A stretch of DNA of 64,000 nt from Micromonospora_J zhanjiangensis (lineage in GTDB: Bacteria; Actinomycetota; Actinomycetes; Mycobacteriales; Micromonosporaceae): positions 186,001 through 250,000 of the forward strand of contig NZ_JBHSBN010000007.1 of the NCBI RefSeq assembly GCF_042650605.1. The letters run 5' to 3'. Numbering within the stretch: position 1 is the stretch's first letter; each line of letters begins with the position of its first letter. Positions 33,984-42,027 of the stretch are shown here, piece after piece. A program made the position numbers and the translations under genes. A model generated the notes under the pieces. The model was not told where the DNA came from, searched no databases, and worked only from the letters and a program-made list of their open reading frames with translations.

Positions 33984-35305
33984 GTGTCCGTCCGCTTCCG
34001 CCGCTCGGCCCGAACCGTAAGCTCAAGCTGCCCAAGCAGGTCGAGCGCACGCTGCCGAACGGGCTGACGGTGATCGCCATCCGGCGTCCCGCGGTGCCGC
34101 TGGTGGAGTTGCGGCTCTGGGTGCCGTTCGGCGGCGCGCACCTGGCCCGCTCGGCGATGCTCTCGCAGACCCTGCTGGCCGGCACCGCCGAGCGGACCAA
34201 CGTGCGGCTTGCGGCCGAGTTGCAGACCGTCGGCGGCGGCCTGTTCGCCGGGATCGACCCGGACCGGCTGATGGTGTCCGGCAACGCGCTGGCCACCGGG
34301 CTGGACCGGATCCTGGAACTGCTCGCCGAGGTGCTCACCGGCGCCGCATACCCGACCGACGAGGTCGGTACCGAGCGGGAGCGGCTGGTCGACCGGATCC
34401 AGGTGGCCGGCAGCCAACCGGCCCACCTGGCCCGGGTGGCGCTGCTGAAGCGGATGTACGGCAAGCACCCGTACGCGGTGCAGACGCCCGACGCGAGCCA
34501 GGTCCGGGCGGTCCGACCGGCCCAGTTGCGCACCCTGCACGCCGAGCGGGTGCAGCCCACCGGGGCGGTCCTGGTGCTGGTCGGTGACGTTCAGCCGGAC
34601 CGGGCGCTGGACGCGGCGGAACGCGCGTTGGGCGACTGGAAGGCCGTCGGCGCCGCGCCGGAACTGCCGCCCACCCCGCCGTTGTCGGCCGGTCCGCTGT
34701 TGCTGGTGGACCGCCCCGACTCGGTGCAGTCGTCGATGCGGCTGGCGCTGCCCGCGGTGCCGCGTACGCATCCCGACCACGCGGCGCTGCAACTGGCCAA
34801 CATGATCTTCGGCGGCTACTTCTCCTCCCGCTGGGTGGAGAACATCCGCGAGGACAAGGGCTACACCTACGGGCCGCACTCGCTGGTGGAGCACTCGGTC
34901 GCCGGGTCCGCCCTGGTGGTCGCCGCCGAGGTGGCCACCGAGGTGACCGGCCCGGCACTGCTGGAGACGCTGTACGAACTGGGCCGGCTCGCCTCCCTGC
35001 CGCCCGGCGCGGACGAGCTGGAACAGGCCCGGCAGTACGCCCTGGGCACGCTGCAACTGGGCATGTCCACCCAGGCCGGACTGGCCGCGCTGGCCAGCGC
35101 GTACGCGGGCTCCGGGTTGCGGCTGGACTTCCTGGCCGAGCACGCCGACCGGCTGGCCCGGGTCACGGTGGACGACGTGGCCGCTGCGGCGACCAGCTAC
35201 CTCGCGCCCGCGCGGGCGGTGACGGTGGTCCTCGGCGACGCGGAACGGATCGCCGGACCGCTGTCGGCGCTGGCCTCGATCGAGCGGGAGAGCGCCCCCT
35301 CGTGA
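33980..35305 (+). CDS. M16 family peptidase-like protein, non-catalytic partner
   Basis: A 441-residue M16-fold protein lacking the HxxEH site; the matching region reads ARSAMLSQTLLAGT. The R/Y substrate-binding segment of non-catalytic subunits is present as ENIREDKGYTYGPHS (about residues 294-308). Overlap with the upstream catalytic gene and the complementary loss and retention of motifs point to an obligate heterodimer. The stop overlaps nudC by GTGA. Confidence 0.87.
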   Translation: MSVRPLPPLGPNRKLKLPKQVERTLPNGLTVIAIRRPAVPLVELRLWVPFGGAHLARSAMLSQTLLAGTAERTNVRLAAELQTVGGGLFAGIDPDRLMVSGNALATGLDRILELLAEVLTGAAYPTDEVGTERERLVDRIQVAGSQPAHLARVALLKRMYGKHPYAVQTPDASQVRAVRPAQLRTLHAERVQPTGAVLVLVGDVQPDRALDAAERALGDWKAVGAAPELPPTPPLSAGPLLLVDRPDSVQSSMRLALPAVPRTHPDHAALQLANMIFGGYFSSRWVENIREDKGYTYGPHSLVEHSVAGSALVVAAEVATEVTGPALLETLYELGRLASLPPGADELEQARQYALGTLQLGMSTQAGLAALASAYAGSGLRLDFLAEHADRLARVTVDDVAAAATSYLAPARAVTVVLGDAERIAGPLSALASIERESAPS

Positions 35306-36270
35306 CCGGTGAACACCCCGCGGCCGGCGGTCCGGCCGGGCCGCCACTGGGCCGGGCGGGGGTGGACCGGGCCGCGCACCGGCGGGCCGATTCACGGTGG
35401 TTGGCCGAGGCGTGGGAACGCGCGAAGGTGCTGGTCGTCGACACGGCGGCCGGTGGTCGGGCGCTGGCCGGGCCGGCCGCAGAGCGCCCCGGGTTGCTGC
35501 TGCTGGACGCCGCGCAGGTCGGCCCGCACGATCCCCGGGCGCGGCTGTTCCTCGGGGTCGAGCCGGACGGCACCCCGGTGTTCGCCGTCGACGCACCCCT
35601 GCCGCCGTCCGGTACGGCGCCCCGGGTGAGCCTGCGGGAGAGCGGCCACCTGCTCAGCGACCGGGACGCCGGGCTGCTCACCACGGCGGTGGCGTTGGCC
35701 AACTGGCACGCCCGGCACCGGTACTCGCCGGTCACCGGACAGCCCACCGAGATCGCCGAGGCCGGCTGGAGCCGGGTGGAACCCGACGGCGGGCAACTCT
35801 GGCCCCGGACCGACCCGGCGATGATCGTGCTGGTGCACGACGGGGTCGCCGGGCCGGACGGTCGGTGCCTGCTCGGCCGCAACGCGGCCTGGCCGGAGCA
35901 CCGGGACGGCCGGCGGTTCTCCTGCCTCGCCGGCTACGTCGAGCCGGGGGAGTCCGCCGAGGCGGCGGTGCTCCGCGAGGTCGGCGAGGAGGTCGGCCTC
36001 CCGGTCCGGCACATCGCGTACGCCGGCAGCCAGTCCTGGCCGTTTCCCGGTTCGTTGATGCTCGGCTTCCTCGCGGTGGCCGACCCGGACGCGCCCCTGC
36101 GGCTGGACCCGACGGAGATAGCGCAGGCCCGCTGGTTCAGCCGACGGGAGGTCGCCGGGGTGCTGGCCGGTGACCGGCTCGACGTCGGCGACGGGCGGCG
36201 GCTGGTACTGCCCCCGCCGTCCTCGATCGCGCTGTTCCTGGTGGACCGCTGGCTGGCCGGAGCCGGCTGA
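35302..36270 (+). CDS. nudC: NAD+ diphosphatase (Nudix), zinc-ribbon cysteines absent
   Basis: NudC hydrolyses NAD(H) and removes NAD caps from RNA 5' ends. The 322-residue protein shows the Nudix box (GYVEPGESAEAAVLREVGEE, about 213-232) and the NudC-specific SQSWPFPGS that follows it. Where most NudC proteins have a four-Cys zinc ribbon before the Nudix domain, this one has RYSPVTGQPTEIAEAGWSRVEPDGG, with no cysteine, so zinc is probably not bound. GTG 35302 overlaps the M16 gene. In mycobacteria nudC also lies between adnAB and uvrD2. A 20-bp terminator stem follows. Confidence 0.87.
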   Translation: MTGEHPAAGGPAGPPLGRAGVDRAAHRRADSRWLAEAWERAKVLVVDTAAGGRALAGPAAERPGLLLLDAAQVGPHDPRARLFLGVEPDGTPVFAVDAPLPPSGTAPRVSLRESGHLLSDRDAGLLTTAVALANWHARHRYSPVTGQPTEIAEAGWSRVEPDGGQLWPRTDPAMIVLVHDGVAGPDGRCLLGRNAAWPEHRDGRRFSCLAGYVEPGESAEAAVLREVGEEVGLPVRHIAYAGSQSWPFPGSLMLGFLAVADPDAPLRLDPTEIAQARWFSRREVAGVLAGDRLDVGDGRRLVLPPPSSIALFLVDRWLAGAG

Positions 36271-36324
36271 CCGTCCGTCCGTACCGGGCCGTCGCGGTCG
36301 GTGGACCCGCGGCGCGGTCGGTGG

Positions 36325-36374
36325 ACCTCGGTCCGTGACCGCTGTTGCCGCAGCGGTCACGGACCGAGGTTTTC
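36325..36374 (+). terminator. Strong intrinsic terminator after nudC
   Basis: Perfect 20-bp stem: 36325-36344 pairs with 36351-36370 around a ttgccg loop, followed by tttcc. It closes the M16-M16-nudC operon. Confidence 0.9.
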
Positions 36375-36434
36375 CGAGCCGTCGTGGCCGGTTGGCGCGA
36401 TGTGCGACGGGTGCCGCACCCGGCCCGACGGCCG

Positions 36435-36725
36435 CTAACCCCGGCCCGGTCCGAAACTGCGGACCGGCGGCGCGGCGGGTGGTGGGTGCCCCGATTCACC
36501 GAGGGGCAGAACCTTGACCCGCTGCCGACCGGCGCGGACGGCGCCGACCGTGGACAGCGCGCGGGCCACCACCATGGCGGCCTCGCGGTCCTCGGCGCGC
36601 AATGTCTGTCGCCGCTGCTCGGGGGCGGTCTGCTCGTCGCGGAGGCACCGTCCGCCGGCCCAGGCGGCGGCCAGCTCGTCATCGGCGGCGACGCGGATGT
36701 CGGTGCGCACGATCAGGAACCGCAT
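36435..36725 (-). CDS. Small conserved hypothetical protein
   Basis: A 96-residue protein starting MRFLIVRTDIRVAADDELAAAW, with a conserved-looking middle (LRAEDREAAMVVARALSTVGAVR) and a proline-rich tail. Ggagacacc before ATG 36725 supports the start. Related small proteins occur near XRE/DUF397 genes in actinobacteria, but no function can be given. Confidence 0.5.
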   Translation of the reverse strand: MRFLIVRTDIRVAADDELAAAWAGGRCLRDEQTAPEQRRQTLRAEDREAAMVVARALSTVGAVRAGRQRVKVLPLGESGHPPPAAPPVRSFGPGRG

Positions 36726-36912
36726 GGGTGTCTCCGGATGAACCGCGAGGAATGGAGCGGGGTTTCGTGGAACTTCCACGAGCGCCCCTCAGCCATGGTC
36801 ACGCCGTCCGCCACGGAGGGCAAGGAGAACATCCTGATCGGAACCGCGGGTAATCCGTTCGGGTGATGCGGTAACCGGTACCGGCCGATAGGCGGGTCGC
36901 AGCCGGCCCGAG

Positions 36913-36989
36913 AGCCGTCGTCACGGGTACGCGACGAGGGCTGTCGGATCCCTGGGGGAGGGGATTCGACAGCCGTCGTCGCGTACCCG
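36913..36989. other. Long palindromic element with alternative stems
   Basis: 36924-36946 pairs with 36967-36989 (23 bp, one mismatch) and pairing continues inward to a loop of about 6 bases, making one of the longest hairpins in the window. The segment agccgtcgtc at 36913-36922 can instead pair with 36933-36942, so two mutually exclusive folds exist. The rest of 36726-37036 shows no gene. It lies just downstream of the DUF397 gene on the minus strand and could serve as its terminator. Confidence 0.7.
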
Positions 36990-37036
36990 GTCGGCCACGG
37001 ATGCGGTGGGGACCGCCGTGGTCCACCGGGTGGCGG

Positions 37037-37249
37037 TCAGTTCAGGTCGAACTCGCCGGCCTTGGTGCCGGCGATGAAGTCGAGCCAACCGTCGCGCCCG
37101 AAGACCAGGACGGGCCCGTTCCGGTCCTTGCTGTCGCGCAGCGCCACCGGTGCGCTACCGGTGCCGAGCGGGGCGATCTCGACGCAGTTGGAGGTCTGGC
37201 TGCGCGTGCTCTTACGCCACGCGGCGTTGGCCAGGCGATCGTTGTTCAT
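37037..37249 (-). CDS. DUF397 domain protein
   Basis: A 70-residue protein with AAWRKSTRSQTSNCVEIA, VALRDSKDRNGPVLVF and the C-terminal WLDFIAG. It follows the XRE/DUF5753 gene by 64 bases in the same direction, the standard pairing. It probably acts as a partner that modulates the regulator. Confidence 0.85.
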   Translation of the reverse strand: MNNDRLANAAWRKSTRSQTSNCVEIAPLGTGSAPVALRDSKDRNGPVLVFGRDGWLDFIAGTKAGEFDLN

Positions 37250-37313
37250 GAAGTGCTCCTGGTGTTGAACGGTTCTGCGAGCCGAGTGGCACGCGGCCGC
37301 ACCGGAGCGGCGC

Positions 37314-38294
37314 TCACGGCTCTGTGAGTCGTCCGGTGCGTGGGCCGCGCTGCGACGGCGGCTTCGGCACCCCCGGATGGGAATCGTGCGATCCGTTCGT
37401 CCGGGTCAGCGCCGCCTCGGCCAACCAGCGGATCGTGTCCTCGGCCGAGAGTGCCGCCGCCTGCAGCCACCCGAACACCATTTTATACCGCTTTATCTCT
37501 TTTTCGTCGTCAATGGCCAGATTGCTGTCGAGTCCTTCGATCGAGCCGGCCTCCGGGTCGTTCGGATCGGGGAACCGGTAGAGCGAGAAGCCGGTGTGCG
37601 GCAGATACCAGCCACCGTTGACCGGCGTGTCGCGGAGCAGCAGTTGGATCGTCACGTTCGGCAGCTCGGCGAGCGTACGGAGCCGGCGGATCTGTGACTG
37701 GAGCACGTTCGGCGGGCCGGCGCGGACGCCGAAGACCGCCTCGTCCAGCACGGCGTGGTACAGGGCCGGCTCCTCCTCGCGGGTCAGCAACATCTGCCGC
37801 GAGGTCCGGGCGCTCACCTCCGCCTCCAGGGCCGCCAGCTCGCGCTTGGGCGGATGGGCCTGGTTGAGCGGCTGGGTGGACTCGAGCCGGATCCGGGTGT
37901 AGTCCGCGGTCTGCAGCAGGCCGGGCACGACGATCGGGCTGAACTCCCAGATCTCCGCACAACCGGCCTCCAGTTCCGCGTACGGCATCTGGGCGTCGGT
38001 CATCTTGGAGGCGTAGGAGCGCAGCCAGCCCTTCAGGTCGCCCGCGTCGCGGGCGATCATGACGACCTCGTCGCGCTTCGCGGGGTCGGCCCCGTAGAGA
38101 TCGAGCAGGGCGACGACGTCCTGCACCTCGGGTTTGCTCCGGCCGTTCTCCAGCCGGGACAGCTTGGAGGCCGAATTCCACCCGATCCGCTCGATGACCT
38201 GGTCGCCGGTGAGTCCGGCGGCCTCGCGAAGTTGGCGCAGCTCGGAGCCGAGGCGGCCGCGTCGGCGGATCGGACTTTGCTGGGGAGCAGGCAT
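37314..38294 (-). CDS. XRE-family regulator with DUF5753 domain
   Basis: A 326-residue protein. The HTH_3-type domain covers about residues 14-70 (LRQLREAAGLTGDQVIERIGW, here partly quoted, then KLSRLENGRSKPEV). The DUF5753 domain covers about 110-290 (SPIVVPGLLQTADYTR). ATG 38294 has gaggga close upstream; an in-frame start at 38327 would add 11 residues. It heads the second XRE/DUF397 pair of the window. This pair sits between nudC and the mycoredoxin gene, which are neighbours in mycobacteria, so it is probably a lineage-specific insertion. Confidence 0.86.
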   Translation of the reverse strand: MPAPQQSPIRRRGRLGSELRQLREAAGLTGDQVIERIGWNSASKLSRLENGRSKPEVQDVVALLDLYGADPAKRDEVVMIARDAGDLKGWLRSYASKMTDAQMPYAELEAGCAEIWEFSPIVVPGLLQTADYTRIRLESTQPLNQAHPPKRELAALEAEVSARTSRQMLLTREEEPALYHAVLDEAVFGVRAGPPNVLQSQIRRLRTLAELPNVTIQLLLRDTPVNGGWYLPHTGFSLYRFPDPNDPEAGSIEGLDSNLAIDDEKEIKRYKMVFGWLQAAALSAEDTIRWLAEAALTRTNGSHDSHPGVPKPPSQRGPRTGRLTEP

Positions 38295-38485
38295 TGATCC
38301 CTCACTCGATCGTATCGAAACGAGCATGCCGCAGGTTGATCACCGTACGGAATGCGCCCCCCACCGTAAGTATGCGACCGCCGAAAGGCCCGCATCTCAC
38401 CCCTTCGCCCGCGTGTCGACCCCGCAGACGCGACGGCTCCGGCCGCCAGGTGGGCGACCGGAGCCGGATCGGGGCTGCGGAACGG

Positions 38486-38728
38486 TCAGGCGGACAGGCT
38501 GGCCAGCCGCTCCTTGACCTGGACGATCGACGGGTTGGTCAGCGCGGTGCCGTCGGAAAATTTGACGGTCGGCACGGTCTGGTTGCCGCCGTTGACACTC
38601 ATCACGTACTCGGCGGCGGCCGGGTCCTGCTCGATGTCGACGACCTGGTAGCCGATGCCCTCCCGGTCGAACTGCGACTTGAGCCGGTGGCAGTAGCCGC
38701 ACCAGGGGGTGGAGTACATCGTCAGCAT
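38486..38728 (-). CDS. mrx1: Mycoredoxin (glutaredoxin-fold)
   Basis: An 80-residue redoxin with the active site CGYC (WCGYCHRLK, Cys at 10 and 13), a cis-Pro in TVPTVKF and the glutaredoxin-like NGGNQTVP. Mycoredoxin-1 reduces mycothiol mixed disulfides in actinobacteria. It is divergent from uvrD2, as the mycobacterial homologue is adjacent to uvrD2. Strong family call. Confidence 0.88.
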   Translation of the reverse strand: MLTMYSTPWCGYCHRLKSQFDREGIGYQVVDIEQDPAAAEYVMSVNGGNQTVPTVKFSDGTALTNPSIVQVKERLASLSA

Positions 38729-38819
38729 GGTCAGGTCCTCCGTGGGATGAGGTGACGCACCCGTCGTGCCGACAGGCTAACGAGTGCAACGTCCGGGCGG
38801 GCTGCCATGATTCCTTGCT

Positions 38820-41078
38820 GTGGCGGTTGACTCAGGCGCGCAGCGGGTGTTGGCCGGGCTGGACCCCGAGCAGCGGGCGGCGGTGACCGCGCCGGCCGGA
38901 CCGGTCTGCATCCTGGCCGGTGCCGGCACCGGCAAGACCCGGGCGATCACCCACCGGATCGCCTACCGGGCGCTGTCCGGCGAGATCGCCGCCCGGCACG
39001 TCCTGGCCGTCACCTTCACCGCGCGGGCCGCGGCCGAGATGCGCGCCCGGCTCACCGCGCTGGGCGTCGGCGGGGTGCAGGCCCGCACCTTCCACGCCGC
39101 GGCGATGCGCCAGGTCCGCTACTTCGCCCCCCGGCTGCTCGACGGGCGGGCCATGCCCGAACTGCTGGACAGCAAGGTGCGACTGGTCACCCTCGCCGCC
39201 GCCAGGGCCGGGGTGCGGGCCGACCGGGCCGCCGCCCGCGACCTGGCCGGGGAGATCGAATGGGCGAAGTCGTCGCTGGTGGAACCGACCGAGTATCCGG
39301 TGGCCGCGGCCAAGGCGGCCCGGGACATCCCGTACGAGGCGGCCCGGGTGGCCGAGATCTTCGCGCACTACGAGAAGGTCAAGCGCTCCTCCGGGGTGAT
39401 CGACTTCGAGGACCTGCTGCGGGCCGCGGTCTGGGGGATCGAGGAACACCGGGACGTGGCCGAGCAGGTCCGCGCCCAGTACCGGCACTTCGTCGTCGAC
39501 GAGTACCAGGACGTCAACCCGCTCCAGCAGCGGCTGCTGACGGCCTGGCTCGGCGGCCGGGACGACCTCACCGTGGTGGGTGACGTCAGCCAGACGATCT
39601 ACTCGTTCACCGGGGCCACCGCCGACTATCTGATCGACTTCTCCCGGCAGCGGCGGGACGCGGTGGTGGTCCGGCTGGTCCGCGACTACCGGTCCACCCC
39701 GCAGGTGGTCGGGCTGGCCAACGCGGTGATCGGGCAGGCCCGGGGAAGCGGATCCCGGTTGCGCCTGCAACTGGTCGGGCAACGGCCCCCCGGCCCGGAA
39801 CCCGACCTGCGGATCTTCCCGGACGAGCCGGCCGAGGCGGCGGCGGTGGCGGCGCGCTGCCGGCAACTGGTGGACACCGGCACCCCGGCCCGGGAGATCG
39901 CCGTGCTGTTCCGGACGAACGCCCAGTCCGAGGCGTACGAGAAGGCGCTCAGCGAGGCCGAGGTGCCGTACGTGGTGCAGGGCGCGGAGCGGTTCTTCGA
40001 GCGGGCCGAGGTACGGCAGGCGATGGTCGCGCTGCGTTCGGCGGTGCGGTCGACCCCGGGCGAGACCCCGCTGGTGCCGGCGGTGGTCGAGGCGCTGACC
40101 GCGGTCGGCTGGGCACCGGACCAGCCACCCGCCGGCGGTGCGGCCCGGGAGCGCTGGGAGGCGCTCGCCGCGCTGGTGCAACTGGCGCAGGAGTGCGCGA
40201 GCGCGAGGAGTGAGCTTGCGAGCCCCGCAGTCGCGAGCGAAGAGCGGGCACAGCGCGCCACCCCGGTTCTGTCGCCGATCGGCGAGGCCGGGGTGGCCGA
40301 GCGGCAGATGTCGCTGGCCGACTTCTGCGCGGAGTTGCAGCGGCGGGCCGCGCAGCAGCACGCGCCGACGGTCGACGGGGTCACGCTCGCCTCGCTGCAT
40401 TCGGCCAAGGGGCTGGAGTGGGACGCGGTCTTCCTGGTCGGCCTCTCCGACGGGACGCTGCCCACCACGTACGCGAAGACGGTCGAGCAGGTCGAGGAGG
40501 AACGCCGACTGCTCTACGTCGGGGTGACCCGGGCCCGCGAGTGGCTCTGGTTGTCGTACGGTTCGGCGCGCTCGCCGGGGGGTCGGGCCCGGCGGCCGTG
40601 CCGGTTCCTGCCGCAGTTCGACCGCTCCGGCGGCGGCGCCGAACGGACCGGCGGGCCGGCGGTCGCCGGCCGGCGGGCCGAGCGCCGGCGCAGCCAGGTC
40701 GTCTCCTGCCGGATCTGCGGCGCGACGCTGCTGGCCGGCGCGGACCGCAAGTTGGGCCGCTGCCCGGGCTGCCCGTCGGATCTCGACGAGGAACTGCACG
40801 CGCGGCTGCGCGAGTGGCGGTCCCGGGTGGCCGGGGCGCAGAAGGTCCCGGCGTACGTGGTGTTCACCGACGCGTCCCTGGTCGCGCTGGCCGAACGGCG
40901 GCCGTCCCGGCGGGAGGAACTGCTGGCCATCGCCGGGATCGGTCCCCGCAAGGTGGGCCTGTACGGCGAGGCGGTACTGGCGCTCGTGGCCGGCGCGGCG
41001 GTGGACGGGATCGCCCCGGAAAAAAGTTCCAGATCCGACCCGTTAAATCGTTTGCCCTCGCCGGGGGCGGAGGAATAA
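38820..41078 (+). CDS. uvrD2: ATP-dependent DNA helicase UvrD2
   Basis: A 752-residue superfamily 1 helicase: Walker A AGAGTGKT (33-40), VTFTARAAAEM, VVDEYQDVNPLQQ near 226, GDVSQTIYSFTGA, SLHSAKGLEWD and YVGVTRARE. The C-terminus has the UvrD2 tetracysteine motif (CRIC...CPGC, near 630-650) and an HRDC domain (about 660-735). At about residues 457-478 it carries an unusual segment (ECASARSELASPAVASEER) that looks like a repeat-derived insertion. GTG 38820 is the start. Its stop codon is part of the whiB7 promoter. Confidence 0.9.
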   Translation: MAVDSGAQRVLAGLDPEQRAAVTAPAGPVCILAGAGTGKTRAITHRIAYRALSGEIAARHVLAVTFTARAAAEMRARLTALGVGGVQARTFHAAAMRQVRYFAPRLLDGRAMPELLDSKVRLVTLAAARAGVRADRAAARDLAGEIEWAKSSLVEPTEYPVAAAKAARDIPYEAARVAEIFAHYEKVKRSSGVIDFEDLLRAAVWGIEEHRDVAEQVRAQYRHFVVDEYQDVNPLQQRLLTAWLGGRDDLTVVGDVSQTIYSFTGATADYLIDFSRQRRDAVVVRLVRDYRSTPQVVGLANAVIGQARGSGSRLRLQLVGQRPPGPEPDLRIFPDEPAEAAAVAARCRQLVDTGTPAREIAVLFRTNAQSEAYEKALSEAEVPYVVQGAERFFERAEVRQAMVALRSAVRSTPGETPLVPAVVEALTAVGWAPDQPPAGGAARERWEALAALVQLAQECASARSELASPAVASEERAQRATPVLSPIGEAGVAERQMSLADFCAELQRRAAQQHAPTVDGVTLASLHSAKGLEWDAVFLVGLSDGTLPTTYAKTVEQVEEERRLLYVGVTRAREWLWLSYGSARSPGGRARRPCRFLPQFDRSGGGAERTGGPAVAGRRAERRRSQVVSCRICGATLLAGADRKLGRCPGCPSDLDEELHARLREWRSRVAGAQKVPAYVVFTDASLVALAERRPSRREELLAIAGIGPRKVGLYGEAVLALVAGAAVDGIAPEKSSRSDPLNRLPSPGAEE
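40193..40258 (+). repeat. REP-like GC-rich element inserted in frame in uvrD2
   Basis: The codon pattern changes abruptly to a run of gcgcgagcg/cgcgagcga/gagtgagc-type motifs between otherwise normal helicase sequence. The segment encodes Ala/Ser/Glu/Arg-rich residues in a region where length varies among helicases. I recall similar dispersed sequences in Micromonosporaceae genomes; this needs a search. Confidence 0.5.
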
Positions 41079-41081
41079 CCT
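41043..41081 (+). promoter_or_regulatory. WhiB7-type autoregulated promoter of whiB7
   Basis: TTGCCC (41052-41057) and TAACCT (41076-41081) form -35 and -10 elements 18 bases apart. An AT-rich TTAAAT (41043-41048) lies 3 bases before the -35, the arrangement recognised by WhiB7 with the housekeeping sigma factor through its AT-hook. The -10 overlaps the uvrD2 stop codon (TAA, 41076-41078). Confidence 0.7.
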
Positions 41082-41132
41082 CAGGACACACCTCGCGAGC
41101 GGCGGAATTCTCGCTGCTCAAGGGGGAGGACC

Positions 41133-41432
41133 GTGTTGGTGACGAGCGTAGGACAGGAGGTGAGCCCGGTGAAGAACTACATCAACGAACGACCGTCGGC
41201 GCTCGCCGCTGCCTACGGTCCGGTGTCGGCTGTCCGGGATCTCCTGACCGTCGATATCCCCATGGTTCCGCAGGCGCACCAGGTCTCCGCCCCGGCTCCG
41301 GCCGTGTGGCAGCTGGCCCTGACGCTGACCGGGATCAACGGCACCAGTGGGTTCACCGGCAAGGGCGTCAAGGTCGCTGGCAAGCGGACGGAGGCCCGCG
41401 GAGTTCCACCTCGAGGTAGACCACCGGTCTGA
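41133..41432 (+). CDS. Upstream ORF in the whiB7 leader
   Basis: A 99-codon frame from GTG 41133 (gggggagg 4 bases upstream) or 87 codons from GTG 41169 (aggaggtg upstream). Two such strong ribosome sites in one frame suggest real translation. The peptide (KNYINERPSALAAAYGPVS and onward, ending TEARGVPPRGRPPV) matches nothing I know. It ends 24 bases before the terminator stem. In mycobacteria and Streptomyces, stalling or failure on a leader ORF lets RNA polymerase pass a terminator before whiB7/wblC; this ORF probably does the same. Its amino-acid sequence may matter less than its translation. Confidence 0.6.
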   Translation: MLVTSVGQEVSPVKNYINERPSALAAAYGPVSAVRDLLTVDIPMVPQAHQVSAPAPAVWQLALTLTGINGTSGFTGKGVKVAGKRTEARGVPPRGRPPV

Positions 41433-41456
41433 CAGACAGACCAGCCGGCTCACCTC

Positions 41457-41502
41457 GAGGCCGCGGAACCCGCATACCGGGATCCGCGGCCTCAGTTTTT
41501 TG
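41457..41502 (+). terminator. whiB7 leader attenuator (intrinsic terminator)
   Basis: GAGGCCGCGG (41457-41466) pairs with CCGCGGCCTC (41484-41493), with an inner CCC/GGG stem, followed by a run of six U (41496-41501). It is the clearest U-tailed terminator in the window and lies 70-115 bases before whiB7. The 10-mer cacctcgagg at 41407-41416 recurs at 41451-41460. Being nearly self-complementary, the first copy could pair with the second and open the terminator, giving an antiterminator. Confidence 0.85.
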
Positions 41503-41570
41503 TGCACCCCGTGCACGCCGCTAGACACGACGATCCAAGAGATCGCAGCGAGAGAGAGGTGACCGGGCTG

Positions 41571-41936
41571 ATGAGTCTGGCCTTCGCCCCAACCGTCCTC
41601 GACGTCGAGTTGGAGGCAAACCTGCCCTGCCGGAAGTTCGACCCTGACCTGTGGTTCGCCGACTCGCCCACCGAGCTGGAGCTCGCCAAGTCGCTCTGCG
41701 GGGACTGCCCGCTGCGGATGGAGTGCCTGGCCGGTGCGGTGGAGCGGGCCGAGCCGTGGGGCGTCTGGGGTGGCGAGATCTTCGAGCGTGGCGCGGTCGT
41801 TCCGCGCAAGCGGCCCCGTGGCCGTCCGCGCAAGGAGGACGTCGCCCGGGACGCGGCCCTGCGGGTCGAGGCCGAGGCGCGGATGGCGGCGGTCCAGGCC
41901 GCCGAGTCGCGCAGCGCGGTCCGGTTGGCGGCCTGA
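41571..41936 (+). CDS. whiB7: WhiB-family redox-sensing transcriptional regulator WhiB7
   Basis: A 121-residue iron-sulfur regulator. The four ligands are C20, C43, C46 and C52 (LPCRKF and LCGDCPLRMEC). The WhiB signature EPWGVWGGE is at 61-69, and the AT-hook RPRGRPRK at 81-88 identifies WhiB7 among WhiB proteins. WhiB7 binds the housekeeping sigma factor and activates intrinsic antibiotic-resistance genes after ribosome stress. Its own promoter has the matching AT-rich site. A long leader with an upstream ORF and terminator precedes it. The adjacent uvrD2 and ABC1 kinase genes repeat the mycobacterial order. Confidence 0.93.
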   Translation: MSLAFAPTVLDVELEANLPCRKFDPDLWFADSPTELELAKSLCGDCPLRMECLAGAVERAEPWGVWGGEIFERGAVVPRKRPRGRPRKEDVARDAALRVEAEARMAAVQAAESRSAVRLAA

Positions 41937-42027
41937 CATGAACCCGTTCCGTACGTCGACCGGTGTCGTACCGGTCAAACCCATCGAGTTGAACCTCGCA
42001 CGGCCGACCAGCAATGGAGTGACCAAG

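Noticed and set aside
41133..41432. Precursor of a ribosomally made modified peptide
   Set aside because: No modification or export genes are nearby. Its position between the whiB7 promoter and terminator fits a regulatory leader ORF better.
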